64,000 bases of DNA. It comes from JAUVXJ01 sp964433755 (GTDB lineage: Bacteria; Chloroflexota; Anaerolineae; UBA7937; B3-Chlor). A program made the translations under genes and the position numbers. The stretch spans positions 1,054,001 to 1,118,000 of the forward strand of contig CAYSSR010000001.1 in the NCBI GenBank assembly GCA_964433755.1, given 5' to 3'. Position 1 is the first letter of the stretch; each line of letters opens with the position of its first letter. Of the stretch, positions 42,920 through 49,698 are shown piece by piece. A model generated the notes under the pieces. That model was not told the DNA's origin. It saw only the letters and a program-made list of their open reading frames with translations, and did not search any database.

Positions 42920-44437
42920 CTGCCATATAGGACCCATCACCAGCGGGAATCTATAGACGAACCTTGCCCGTTCCCTGTCAGCTTCTACACGTATCACGAA
43001 GCGACGGAGAATGAGCCTTCGTTGTACTACATCACCCGCGGTGAGGGCGGCGCGCAGGGAATCCAAAGCATCCTCAAGCACTGTGTCAGCAATGTCCAGA
43101 CCGGTCGCCTTCGCCTGGGCTTGCAGTATTCGCAGGTCCGCCTCCAGCCCCGCTTTCTCGCCTTCCCGCCCTTGAAGGCGCCTACGGGCCGCCTCGGATC
43201 CATCTTTCTCCACAGCATTCAGTAGGTGATAGATCGCCCTGTTCACATCGGAAAGCTGTCGCTCAAGGCGCGCCATCTCCCGGCGGCGCGGCTCAGTCTG
43301 GCCATTCAGTTCTGCCACTGTGGACTCAAGAAGTTCTTTGGCATAGCCAGCTCTGAGAAGCCGCCCCATGACAAATCGCATGAGCGCGTCCTCGACCAAA
43401 GCAGCCTTGAGCTTGCCGCTTGGACAGCCGGCGATTCCTGACCGTTTCCTCTTGCCGCAGATATAGAAGCGGAACTCGTTGCCGCTGCGGAGCCTATCCC
43501 TACTACCGATCATCGCCGATCCACACTGCGCACAGCGGATGAGTCCGGAGAGGAGATACTGGCTCACCTTCTGCATGGGGTGCGTACCGGGTGCCCAAGA
43601 ACCACCCTTCTGCGGTCTGTCACGGAGTCTGGCTTGTACCCGATCCCACAACGCCTGAGACACCAGGGGTTCATGGGCGTCGGCAACCTCAAGGTCGCCG
43701 CACTTTCTGATGCCTAGGTATGTCTTGTTGCGCCAGAACCAAGTCAGGCTGTTGGTCGTGTTGAAAAGGTGAGTTTCCGCCAAGATCTGCTTGGTGGTAG
43801 CACCGTTGGCTTTCATCTCGAAGGCTCTCTTCACCGCCGATGCCCATTGAGGATCGGGAACCCACTGAGCGACACGCCGCGTCTTCCCGCCCAAGTCGAT
43901 CTCGAGATGCCTTGCTTTGTAACCCCGGGGTGGAAAGCCACCTGGCGCGAATCCTTTCCGGGCGATCACATGCAGGCCGCGCTTGCTATCCACCGCAAGC
44001 TGCTGCAGATACTCTTGGTCCTTCCAATGAATCAGCGACTCAACAACATAGTCGAATCCCGTATCAGAGGGGATACCGTCAGAGAGGGAGATGAGGGTAT
44101 AGCCGCGTCGCCGGAGATCGGCCTTGTAGAAGTGTGCATCGTCTTGGTCTCGGGCAAAGCGGGACCAAGACCAGAAGACGATGCCGTCACAGGGCCGTGG
44201 CTCTTGGCGGGCAAGAGCCAGCATTGCTTGAAAGCCGTCGCGGGGCGCCACCGATGAGCCGGCCTTCGCCTCGTCGAGGAAAGGAGGATGCGCCATGAGC
44301 AGCTTGTGGGCACGAATGTACCGATCTAGCTCCTCGCGCTGCCCCATGATCGTACCGCGCTCTTTCTGGACATCCCCGGACACGCGCAGGTAGGCCATCA
44401 CCAACGATCCTTCGGGGAGCGGGCATTTATGCGGCAT
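42866..44437 (-). CDS. Large serine recombinase (integrase)
   Basis: A 523-residue protein. The resolvase domain starts MAYLRVSGDVQKERG with the catalytic Ser, and has FWSWSRFARDQDDAHFY. The recombinase domain (about 170-280) follows, then a zinc ribbon (CAQCGSAMIG ... CGKRKRSGIAGCPSG) and a coiled coil (about 375-440) with a C-terminal tail. It should integrate and excise the element at tRNA-Glu. The start at 44437 has GAGGAGG 9 bp upstream and overlaps the preceding small gene. The last 17 codons lie in the antisense of tRNA-Glu, so the reading frame crosses the attachment core. Serine integrases in a tRNA gene are less common than tyrosine ones. Confidence 0.93.
   Translation of the reverse strand: MPHKCPLPEGSLVMAYLRVSGDVQKERGTIMGQREELDRYIRAHKLLMAHPPFLDEAKAGSSVAPRDGFQAMLALARQEPRPCDGIVFWSWSRFARDQDDAHFYKADLRRRGYTLISLSDGIPSDTGFDYVVESLIHWKDQEYLQQLAVDSKRGLHVIARKGFAPGGFPPRGYKARHLEIDLGGKTRRVAQWVPDPQWASAVKRAFEMKANGATTKQILAETHLFNTTNSLTWFWRNKTYLGIRKCGDLEVADAHEPLVSQALWDRVQARLRDRPQKGGSWAPGTHPMQKVSQYLLSGLIRCAQCGSAMIGSRDRLRSGNEFRFYICGKRKRSGIAGCPSGKLKAALVEDALMRFVMGRLLRAGYAKELLESTVAELNGQTEPRRREMARLERQLSDVNRAIYHLLNAVEKDGSEAARRRLQGREGEKAGLEADLRILQAQAKATGLDIADTVLEDALDSLRAALTAGDVVQRRLILRRFVIRVEADRERARFVYRFPLVMGPIWQCPQRNSNPRRHLERVVS
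42907..42919 (+). repeat. attL core (13-bp direct repeat)
   Basis: TCCGCTGGGGGCA, the 3' end of tRNA-Glu, is identical to 59157-59169. Flanking bases differ at both ends (next base C here, T at the right copy). Confidence 0.8.
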
Positions 44438-44627
44438 CGTCCTTGACCTCCTCGGCCAGCTTGACGATCCCATTGTCAATCACATAGCGTCCCGTGTCAA
44501 GCCCGAGGCGGATCCGAGCCGCCAGCAACGCCGCTAGGGAGGGCAACGCGGCAGCGAATGCTACATCCAGAGCTGGGCATCCCTCGCTCCCGACTTCCTC
44601 TATGGCAAGAGAGGGCATCGTGCTCAT
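44427..44627 (-). CDS. Small hypothetical protein, 66 aa
   Basis: Acidic, Ala-rich protein, with LDVAFAAALPSLAALLAARIRLGL in the middle and VKLAEEVKDDAA at the end. Its ATG overlaps the stop of the replication gene (ATGA) and its 3' end overlaps the recombinase start, so it sits in a tightly coupled replication-integration cassette. Position and size would suit a recombination directionality factor for the serine integrase, but no motif supports this beyond context. Confidence 0.65.
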   Translation of the reverse strand: MSTMPSLAIEEVGSEGCPALDVAFAAALPSLAALLAARIRLGLDTGRYVIDNGIVKLAEEVKDDAA

Positions 44628-45472
44628 GACCCCATGGGCGGCATAGCCCGCTTCAGCGAGTTCGGTGGCTCGTCACCCTTGCGGATGCCCGCCACCGCCA
44701 TGCCAAGTACGGAGCGGATGCCTTGGTGATTCCCTTCTTCGACCCAGAGTGCCCATCGCTGCAAGAATGGTCCATCCCGATCAAGCGCGAGTAGCTCCTG
44801 AATCATCGACTGCGCGATTCCCATGCTCTCCAAGATGTCTCTCTTGAGAGACAAGAGAGAGATGGAATCACCAACAGCAGCAGAATGGCTGTTGGTGTTG
44901 ATGATCTCTGTCTCTTTGATCTCTGTCTCTATAGTCTCTGTTATGGCTCGGTCCCTTTGGTACGTTTGGGTGGGTCCCTTTGGTACCTTTCGGTCGGTCC
45001 CTTTGGTACTGACCGGGGAGGCCAGATCGGGACTTTCAGAGGTGCCCTGAGGCAGCGCCAGCGCTTTGCCCCAAGCCTTCATGAATGCGGCCTTGATGAT
45101 TCGTATGTGTGTGGTCCTCAGTCCGTTGAATCGGTGATACTGCCTCTCAATCAGTCCTTGCCGCTCCAAGAGGGCCAGGGCGCGCTTGGCTTGCTTGGCA
45201 GAGATTCGGACTTCTGCCCACCAATCGTCGTGACTCTTGACGAGCCACAGGATACCATCCCGCTCCACCCTCAGTTTGCTCTTGCCGGCATCATCCGGTA
45301 GGTGCCAATAGACGATCTGACTCAGAAGAAGCCCCGCGATCAGATCGCCAGTCATGTCGACATAGACCGTCTTGAAATCGATCGACTGCCGACTTGCCTT
45401 CTCCCAACGCAGGAAGTGATCGAAGCTCATGGCGGAGCGATGCCAATGCTGCATTTGCTGATTCCCATCCAT
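44624..45472 (-). CDS. Replication initiator-like protein with internal iterons
   Basis: About 282 residues from the ATG at 45472 (GGGAG-type site upstream; an ATG at 45430 is the alternative). The N-terminal half resembles winged-helix phage/plasmid replication proteins: LIAGLLLSQIVYWHLPDDAG, DWWAEVRISAKQAKRALALLERQGLIERQYHRFNGLRTTHIRI. A low-complexity linker follows (STKGTDRKVPKGPTQTYQRD), then a small C-terminal domain (LESMGIAQSMIQELLALD). The linker is encoded by three 14-bp repeats in three different reading frames, which argues for origin iterons as in lambda O. It likely opens the element's origin and recruits host replication proteins. Confidence 0.75.
   Translation of the reverse strand: MDGNQQMQHWHRSAMSFDHFLRWEKASRQSIDFKTVYVDMTGDLIAGLLLSQIVYWHLPDDAGKSKLRVERDGILWLVKSHDDWWAEVRISAKQAKRALALLERQGLIERQYHRFNGLRTTHIRIIKAAFMKAWGKALALPQGTSESPDLASPVSTKGTDRKVPKGPTQTYQRDRAITETIETEIKETEIINTNSHSAAVGDSISLLSLKRDILESMGIAQSMIQELLALDRDGPFLQRWALWVEEGNHQGIRSVLGMAVAGIRKGDEPPNSLKRAMPPMGS
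44903..45009. other. Candidate replication origin: three iterons and adjacent 15-bp repeats
   Basis: GGTCCCTTTGGTAC occurs three times without mismatch at 44950, 44973 and 44996, an exact 23-bp pitch. Next to them, GATCTCTGTCTCT occurs at 44903 and 44918, with a third partial copy at 44933 (15-bp pitch, AT-richer), a possible unwinding element. The copies fall in three reading frames of the replication gene, so the repeats are kept as DNA, not as protein. Confidence 0.75.
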
Positions 45473-45507
45473 CCTTGCCCGGTCCCTCTGCTCCCCTATA
45501 CACAAAA

Positions 45508-45540
45508 GCGGCAAGCACCGGATCTCCGGTCACTTGCCGC
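45508..45540 (-). terminator. Intrinsic terminator before the replication gene
   Basis: Stem GCGGCAAG/CTTGCCGC continues inward as ACCGG/CCGGT; the minus strand continues TTTTGTGT. It separates the 72-aa gene from the replication cassette. Confidence 0.85.
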
Positions 45541-45581
45541 CAGTTCCCTTATCTGGATCGACAATCAGATCAGTTCAAATG

Positions 45582-45615
45582 TCCTCTCTCCCCGGGAGAA
45601 GGTTAGGGTGAGGGG
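45582..45615. repeat. REP-like palindromic repeat (CCCTCACCCTAACC type)
   Basis: The sequence CTCTCTCCCCGGGAGAAGG followed by TTAGGGTGAGGGG fits a degenerate palindrome that recurs between genes in many GC-rich bacteria. It sits just after the stop of the 72-aa gene. Confidence 0.5.
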
Positions 45616-45621
45616 AGAACG

Positions 45622-45840
45622 CTACTCTGCCTCTTCCTCTTGTCGCCTCCTCGCCTCCTCCATCTCCTCTTCGGTCATGGCGGGCGCTGTCATCAATTCC
45701 GCCACCTCAGGTCCTACCCGCTCCCGCGCTTCTTGGATCGCTTTCGCAACATCACCCTCGGTGATCCGCACGTCGCCGTCTTCAAACAGCACCTTACCTG
45801 GCTGCGAACGTTTCTGAGAGTGTTTGCGTCGCTTGCGCAT
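45622..45840 (-). CDS. Small acidic phage-type protein, 72 aa
   Basis: Read from ATG at 45840: a basic start (MRKRRKHSQKRSQPG) then KVLFEDGDVRITEGDVAKAIQEARERVGPEVAELM and an acidic Glu-rich tail (TEEEMEEARRRQEEEAE). The frame continues upstream, but that part crosses a hairpin and lacks a start with a ribosome site. Charge pattern and size resemble small DNA-packaging or regulatory proteins; no family is recognised. It is flanked by hairpins on both sides. Confidence 0.55.
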   Translation of the reverse strand: MRKRRKHSQKRSQPGKVLFEDGDVRITEGDVAKAIQEARERVGPEVAELMTAPAMTEEEMEEARRRQEEEAE

Positions 45841-45906
45841 CCAGCCCCCAGTACCCCAAGGACCCTGTCCCGTGCTCGAGGATGTCCATTCTGTGCAACA
45901 ACGACT

Positions 45907-45940
45907 GAGCGCCCCCCAGGGCCTGCAATGGGGGGCGCTC
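45907..45940 (-). terminator. 11-bp GC-rich hairpin in the leader of the 72-aa gene
   Basis: Perfect GAGCGCCCCCC / GGGGGGCGCTC with a 12-nt loop. On the minus strand it is followed by AGTCGTTGTT, a poor U-tract, so it may terminate a short leader RNA made from the promoter at 46017 or only structure it. Confidence 0.5.
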
Positions 45941-46016
45941 TTCTCGCCTAGCTCGAGCAATAAGCCACGTTGGATGATAGCCGCCGTCTTGCAGGCCCAT
46001 CGGCGGATGTATGCTC

Positions 46017-46046
46017 ATTCTACCAGAAAGGCGGGGCGACACGCAA
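46017..46046 (-). promoter_or_regulatory. Element promoter P1 (conserved with P2)
   Basis: Minus strand TTGCGT, 18 bp, TAGAAT. The block 46010-46027 matches 48683-48700 at 17 of 18 positions, and the 18-bp palindrome at 46052 lies 5 bp upstream of the -35. The downstream 110 nt before the hairpin at 45907 contain another inverted repeat (CCGCCG/CGGCGG). Confidence 0.65.
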
Positions 46047-46051
46047 GGGCC

Positions 46052-46069
46052 GGTTTACACGCGGAAAGT
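46052..46069. promoter_or_regulatory. Palindromic operator site 1
   Basis: GGTTTACACGCGGAAAGT, a member of the 18-bp family with consensus near GCTTTRCRCGCGTAAAGT. Centre at about -50 of promoter P1. Confidence 0.65.
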
Positions 46070-46093
46070 GGCCTCGCCTTGGCGCAAGAGAAA

Positions 46094-46121
46094 GGGCGGG
46101 GGCTGCCTAGAGTCCCCGCCC
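46094..46121 (-). terminator. Terminator of the 64-aa gene
   Basis: GGGCGGGG/CCCCGCCC, 12-nt loop, followed on the minus strand by TTTCTCTT. Confidence 0.8.
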
Positions 46122-46190
46122 CGTGCGCGATCTCTGCTAGCGCATTGCCGCGATGCCCAAGAGCCCGTGAGTCTGCGTCAGCGAGCCGCC

Positions 46191-46385
46191 TCAACGGTCC
46201 TCGTCGTCTCCGGAGTGATCGGGCATGCTCGCGTCACCGTCGTCCGCCACGAAGTTCCTAGAGGCATCACGTTCTCTGATGAACTCAGCAAGGATGCAAG
46301 CCAGGGGAATGAGGGTCTCGGGCTGGGGTTCCAAGCGGTTCATGGGCACAACAAGGAAATCCTCGGGATGCTTCTTTGTCGTCAT
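46191..46385 (-). CDS. Small hypothetical protein, 64 aa
   Basis: Read from ATG at 46385 with GGGGAG upstream: MTTKKHPEDFLVVPMNRLEP, then IPLACILAEFIRERDASRNF and an acidic Asp-rich tail (DDGDASMPDHSGDDEDR). Terminators lie on both sides, so it may be expressed as a single gene. No family is recognised. Confidence 0.6.
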   Translation of the reverse strand: MTTKKHPEDFLVVPMNRLEPQPETLIPLACILAEFIRERDASRNFVADDGDASMPDHSGDDEDR

Positions 46386-46578
46386 CGTCGTGCTCCCCAC
46401 GCGAGCATACCATGATCCCCGTTCGCTGGCAAGAGACCGATACATCTGCGTCAGGGTCTTTCGAGCGCGATTCGCCAAAGGTTGCCAGCACGAGGAATCG
46501 AAACCTCCGCTTGCCAAGGACTGATGGCTTTGGTCAGTCACGGCCCGCATCGCCTGCGAGAGTATGGCGCACGTCAAA

Positions 46579-46606
46579 GGGCGGAGGCTCTCTGCAGCCT
46601 CCGCCC
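46579..46606 (-). terminator. Terminator of the 81-aa gene
   Basis: Perfect 10-bp stem GGGCGGAGGC/GCCTCCGCCC with an 8-nt loop, minus-strand TTTGA tail, 18 bp beyond the stop. Confidence 0.75.
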
Positions 46607-46624
46607 AATCCGTTCCGTGCCGTA

Positions 46625-46870
46625 CTACGCTGGTGTGATGCCCAAGACTTGGTAGGCCTCCTGAACCGACTCCTCGTAGTACTGAGGGATCCCAGTGAGT
46701 TGGGGCACATCATCATCCACAGGTGCCAAGCGGCCTTCCACCAGATCGATAGCCACGCCAAGATTCTGGTGTGCCCAGAAGGCCCGTTCGGCTCCGGCCG
46801 AGATGCTGCTCGCCATCAGGCCGAACAGCGCGCTCTGCAGTTTCTTCGCTTCGGTGGTATCCGTTGCCAT
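46625..46870 (-). CDS. Small hypothetical protein, 81 aa
   Basis: Starts MATDTTEAKKLQSALFGLMASS after AGGGGGTC. The central part AFWAHQNLGVAIDLVEGRLAPVDDDVPQL is followed by IPQYYEESVQEAYQVLGITPA. It is mildly acidic with no membrane helix. The 250-bp upstream region holds operator site 2, a GC-rich hairpin (GTGGCCCG/CGGGCC..GGCCAC) and a possible -10 TATCAT at 46926-46931, suggesting its own regulated promoter. Confidence 0.65.
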   Translation of the reverse strand: MATDTTEAKKLQSALFGLMASSISAGAERAFWAHQNLGVAIDLVEGRLAPVDDDVPQLTGIPQYYEESVQEAYQVLGITPA

Positions 46871-47000
46871 GTTGTGACCCCCTTCTGTCTTGGGGCCACC
46901 TTGATCTGGCGGTGATGATTCGGGTATGATACTCCCGGCCCATCGCTGCCCAGTTCAGCGGTGGCCTCGGCCCGTGGCGGTTGCAGCCGTCGCGGGCCAC

Positions 47001-47018
47001 ACTTTGCGTGCGTAAAGT
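47001..47018. promoter_or_regulatory. Palindromic operator site 2
   Basis: ACTTTGCGTGCGTAAAGT, 8 of 9 arm positions pair. It lies 130 bp upstream of the 81-aa gene and 100 bp after the previous stop. Confidence 0.7.
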
Positions 47019-47117
47019 CCAAGCTCTTTGCGCTCTGATCACCTCCCTTCGTCTCTTCGCTTGGTGGCGACAAATCCTCTTTTTGTCGGAACTGTGCCAA
47101 GGCTCTTGAGGTCGGTA

Positions 47118-47546
47118 TCACGATGGCAACTCCCCTAGCTTCTGTGAGAGCCTCATGGCAATTTCAAACCACTGATCATATAGGGTGGCGGCACCGTCGA
47201 TGTGTGGTACGGGCAGATCCTTCTCATAGCCCAAGTGCTTCATCCATTCGTCAACAGCGTCTGTCATGTCGAGTATCTCTTGTGATGGGATCGGCAAATG
47301 GACTGGCGGCAGGGGGCATTCCTTTTCCCTGGAACAGAGACAGACAAAATAGGCTTGGATGCCTCTGTTGTCGTGCGTGATCGCTACGCTCATATAGTGC
47401 TGCAATTCGGTCCAACCGTAGTATCTGCCATTGCCGTCCGGGTCGAAGCGAAACACCTGAAGATAGAACCCGGGGCAAGTTGGGAGAATACATCGCAACT
47501 TGATTCGAGCAGCGTTCGGACAAGCAGACCCAGTGTTTCCCTCCAT
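47118..47546 (-). CDS. Hypothetical protein, 142 aa
   Basis: Starts at ATG 47546 with GGAG 8 bp upstream (a TTG 18 bp earlier is less likely). A Cys-containing first half (NTGSACPNAARIKLRCILPTCPGFYL) is followed by VAITHDNRGIQAYFVCLCSREKECPLP and a helical C-terminus (EILDMTDAVDEWMKHLGYEK, DQWFEIAMRLSQKLGELPS). The Cys pattern could bind zinc. It follows the 81-aa Cys protein by 30 bp in the regulator cassette. Confidence 0.65.
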   Translation of the reverse strand: MEGNTGSACPNAARIKLRCILPTCPGFYLQVFRFDPDGNGRYYGWTELQHYMSVAITHDNRGIQAYFVCLCSREKECPLPPVHLPIPSQEILDMTDAVDEWMKHLGYEKDLPVPHIDGAATLYDQWFEIAMRLSQKLGELPS

Positions 47547-47576
47547 TGCGTTTCTCCACCGCAAGTGGTTGAGTGA

Positions 47577-47822
47577 TCACGCCTGATCAGCTATCAATGC
47601 GTCCGGTACCCGCTCCAAGTGCTTGGGCAGCGCATAGACTACCTCACCGTTCAGCGGCCAGAGATTGAACAGCCACAGCCGGCCGCGGTTGTCCGTCACC
47701 AGCATTGGACAGAGGCAGCAGATACCCTCGCGCTTGGCGAGCTCGGAGACAGCGCAGGATCGGCAATCCCGGTGCACTGCACGGATCGGAATGCTGAGTT
47801 GGGGCTGTGGTAGTGGCCGCAT
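47577..47822 (-). CDS. Small Cys-rich protein, 81 aa
   Basis: VHRDCRSCAVSELAKREGICCLCPMLVTDNRG holds a CxxC pair and a CCxC cluster 15 residues apart, a possible zinc knuckle, then LWLFNLWPLNGEVVYALPKHL. The ATG follows CAGGGAAGC. Located between the XRE regulator and the 142-aa gene; the role is unknown. Confidence 0.6.
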   Translation of the reverse strand: MRPLPQPQLSIPIRAVHRDCRSCAVSELAKREGICCLCPMLVTDNRGRLWLFNLWPLNGEVVYALPKHLERVPDALIADQA

Positions 47823-47906
47823 GCTTCCCTGTCCCGACTCGGGGCATCTGCAACTTCGCTGTCGCCTGAGGAGACAATCCGAGTCTCCTCTTCGGCTGTC
47901 CTATCA

Positions 47907-48191
47907 TCACGTGTCCTCTAGCCGAGCTCTATAGCTTAGATGGCGATGCACGTATCCCTGGAGCGCAGGCAACCGTCGAATGATCGCGACATAGTGCCTT
48001 GCGGAGAAGTCAGTCTTGCCCCTACGCAGATCCCGCCATACCGTGGGTGACATGCCGAGATGGTGGGCGAACTGCGTCTGAGTCCACCCCATCCGCTGTC
48101 GTTCGATCTCAAGGCGTTCCAGCAAGGTCAGGCCGGGCATGTCGAGTTCTTGCCCGGGTGATACATCCTGCTCTCTCATCTCTGCGTCCAT
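47907..48191 (-). CDS. XRE-family helix-turn-helix regulator
   Basis: A 94-residue DNA-binding protein: LLERLEIERQRMGWTQTQFAHHLGMSPTVWRDLRRGK is a typical HTH_3 (recognition helix SPTVWRDLRR), followed by a short tail (HYVAIIRRLPALQGYVHRHL). It is the only DNA-binding regulator seen in the element, so it is the leading candidate to bind the 18-bp palindromes, as repressor or activator. Its promoter is a perfect sigma-70 consensus, suggesting constitutive expression. An internal ATG 12 bp in is an alternative start. Confidence 0.85.
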   Translation of the reverse strand: MDAEMREQDVSPGQELDMPGLTLLERLEIERQRMGWTQTQFAHHLGMSPTVWRDLRRGKTDFSARHYVAIIRRLPALQGYVHRHLSYRARLEDT

Positions 48192-48227
48192 CGGTGGTGC
48201 AATCCTAGTGCTGTTGTTCTACCGTCT

Positions 48228-48256
48228 ATTATAGCAGCTTTCCGTCGCTTTGTCAA
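48228..48256 (-). promoter_or_regulatory. Consensus promoter of the XRE regulator
   Basis: Minus strand TTGACA, 17 bp, TATAAT, both perfect. Expected start near 48221, about 30 nt before the ATG. Confidence 0.9.
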
Positions 48257-48558
48257 GGACGTGTTTTCGTTCCGATCACCTGGTCGGGGCTGTATGGCGC
48301 TGGCGCTCTCAGGTAGTGGTCTGTGCTGTGTAGAAAGTCCTAGCGCTGGTGTGGGTAGTTCTCCACGCCAGGCGTGACCATGTTCGCACTATGTTCGTTC
48401 TGTCGATCCGAACTGTGTGGTGGACACACAGTCTGCCATGAGTGTGGCGTGGAGGGACCGGAGGATGGGGACACCCGCACATATTGCGGCTACTCAAGAT
48501 GCAGAAGTGTGCCCTAGTCCGCAGTCCTGCGGACTGAAAGACAGCTTCTTCAAGAAGA

Positions 48559-48683
48559 AGATAGGGATGGGGCCGACTAGGATTTCCTTGCCTTACCATA
48601 CCTCGCCAAGCCTTGGCCAGACGAGCCTTGCCAAGTTGCGCCTTCTTGGGCTGCAAGCGCTTTGTGGGCTACCATCCCTATCT
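48559..48683 (-). ncRNA. Candidate structured small RNA of the element
   Basis: Promoter P2 predicts a start at about 48683. The first 12 transcribed bases (AGATAGGGATGG) are perfectly complementary to bases about 114 nt downstream (CCATCCCTATCT), closing a roughly 125-nt RNA end to end. Inside, CTCG..GCCAAGGCTTGGC..CGAG forms a stable hairpin. No open frame with a ribosome site fits this stretch on either strand. It could be a regulatory RNA, a packaging or replication RNA, or an attenuator ahead of the XRE gene. Existence and ends are inference from promoter plus pairing. Confidence 0.5.
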
Positions 48684-48689
48684 ATGCCC

Positions 48690-48718
48690 ATTCTACCAGA
48701 GCATTCGGCCCGACACAA
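48690..48718 (-). promoter_or_regulatory. Element promoter P2 (drives the candidate RNA)
   Basis: Minus strand TTGTGT, 17 bp, TAGAAT, inside a block shared with P1 (CTGGTAGAAT and the bases around it). Operator site 3 begins 7 bp upstream of the -35. Confidence 0.65.
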
Positions 48719-48724
48719 AGGCAT

Positions 48725-48755
48725 GCTTTACGCACGTGGTTTACACGCCGACAGC
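48725..48755. promoter_or_regulatory. Palindromic operator site 3 with an overlapping half-site
   Basis: GCTTTACGCACGTGGTTT (48725-48742) matches the 18-bp family. A second half-site, GGTTTACACG, starts at 48738 and overlaps it. Centre of the first at about -50 of P2. Confidence 0.55.
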
Positions 48756-48767
48756 TTCCAAGATAGC

Positions 48768-48825
48768 AACGCGGCGGGTCTGGCGTGGCCGAAGGGCTAC
48801 CTCGTGCCGCCTTTCCCGCCGCGTT
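48768..48825 (-). terminator. Long hairpin between the terminase-small cassette and P2
   Basis: 11-bp perfect arms AACGCGGCGGG / CCCGCCGCGTT enclose 36 nt that can pair further. No U-tract follows, so it may be a factor-assisted terminator or processing site insulating P2 from upstream transcription. Confidence 0.45.
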
Positions 48826-48905
48826 GACCACCAACAGCCAGGGCAAGGGGAGCCTCCGCTAGACCGCTGGCCGACAGGAGGGCCGTGGGTATGGACACCC
48901 CACAG

Positions 48906-49199
48906 CTATGCCACCGCAAACAGTGCGCCGGCTGCATCCAGCAAGTCGAGCAATCCTGGCCGTTTCGGGTCCTCACTTCTCAAATCAGAGTTGTCTACTG
49001 CACCTGCGCGCCGACGTCCGCCAAACTCGTATCGGTTCCCGGTGCCGGGTCCGTAGAATGGCCGTGGCGCGCCGTAGTCGCGTTGTAGCTCAATCACCGT
49101 GTAGCCGAGAGGACAGCGGACCGTCTGGCCCGTGATGATCCGCCTGGGCACGGTGCCCTGTTTGACATCTCTGGCCAGCCGACGATCACAACAGCCCAT
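48906..49199 (-). CDS. Small hypothetical protein, 97 aa
   Basis: Begins MGCCDRRLARDVKQGTVPRR 5 bp after the stop of the terminase-like gene, then CPLGYTVIELQRDYGAPRPF, a Gly/Arg-rich middle (EFGGRRRAGAVDNSD) and a hydrophobic end (LLDLLDAAGALFAVA). Close spacing supports coding; no family is recognised. Confidence 0.5.
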   Translation of the reverse strand: MGCCDRRLARDVKQGTVPRRIITGQTVRCPLGYTVIELQRDYGAPRPFYGPGTGNRYEFGGRRRAGAVDNSDLRSEDPKRPGLLDLLDAAGALFAVA

Positions 49200-49204
49200 G
49201 CCTG

Positions 49205-49666
49205 TCACGATCCCAAACGCAAGCCAAGGTCCTCGCATTCTGCCATACCGAGAAGCCTCTTGATCTCCCTCTCTATGAAGGTATCCAGGATAGCACCCGA
49301 GAACTGCAAATGGTCTGTCGGATAGCCGATCAACAAGCGCTGGGTCCTGATCAATTCACAGATCACGTGAGCGATCTCTTCCGCACTAATGGCCCCCGTC
49401 ACTCCCAACTTGCCCAGCAACTCATCAATCGTCTCTTCGAGATGCTGGTACTGGCGGGCATTGAAATCGCTGAGATTTTCCAGTAGCTTCTTGGTAGTTT
49501 CGGCTGCGAGCTTGTCCCGTAGATCATCCCATCCCCCCTGCTTCCGCCAAGCAGAGATACACTCCGCAGAGGGCTTACCGTCGAAGTGCTTTGAGATCGC
49601 TCCGATGCTGGCACCTTCACAGAATAGGACGAAGGCTTCATAACGCACAGCCTGCTTATACGCCAT
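49205..49666 (-). CDS. Terminase small subunit-like protein
   Basis: A 153-residue protein: an N-terminal HTH resembling phage small terminases (VLFCEGASIGAISKHFDGKPSAECISAWRKQGGW), a helical middle (ETTKKLLENLSDFNARQYQHLEETIDELLGKLG) for oligomerisation and a C-terminal VICELIRTQRLLIGYPTDH. Small terminases mark packaging sites and hand DNA to the large ATPase, which is absent here. A DNA-binding regulator is the main alternative. GGGAG precedes the ATG. Confidence 0.6.
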   Translation of the reverse strand: MAYKQAVRYEAFVLFCEGASIGAISKHFDGKPSAECISAWRKQGGWDDLRDKLAAETTKKLLENLSDFNARQYQHLEETIDELLGKLGVTGAISAEEIAHVICELIRTQRLLIGYPTDHLQFSGAILDTFIEREIKRLLGMAECEDLGLRLGS

Positions 49667-49698
49667 GCTATGTCACTCCCAAACGCGCTATCTGAGAA

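Noticed and set aside
44950..45009. Regular short repeats that could suggest a CRISPR-like array
   Set aside because: Repeats of 14 bp with 9-bp gaps, only three copies, inside a coding frame and no cas genes; iterons explain them better.
48417..48827. 136-aa plus-strand frame
   Set aside because: It would run through promoter P2, operator site 3 and the paired arms of the candidate RNA, and has no ribosome site.
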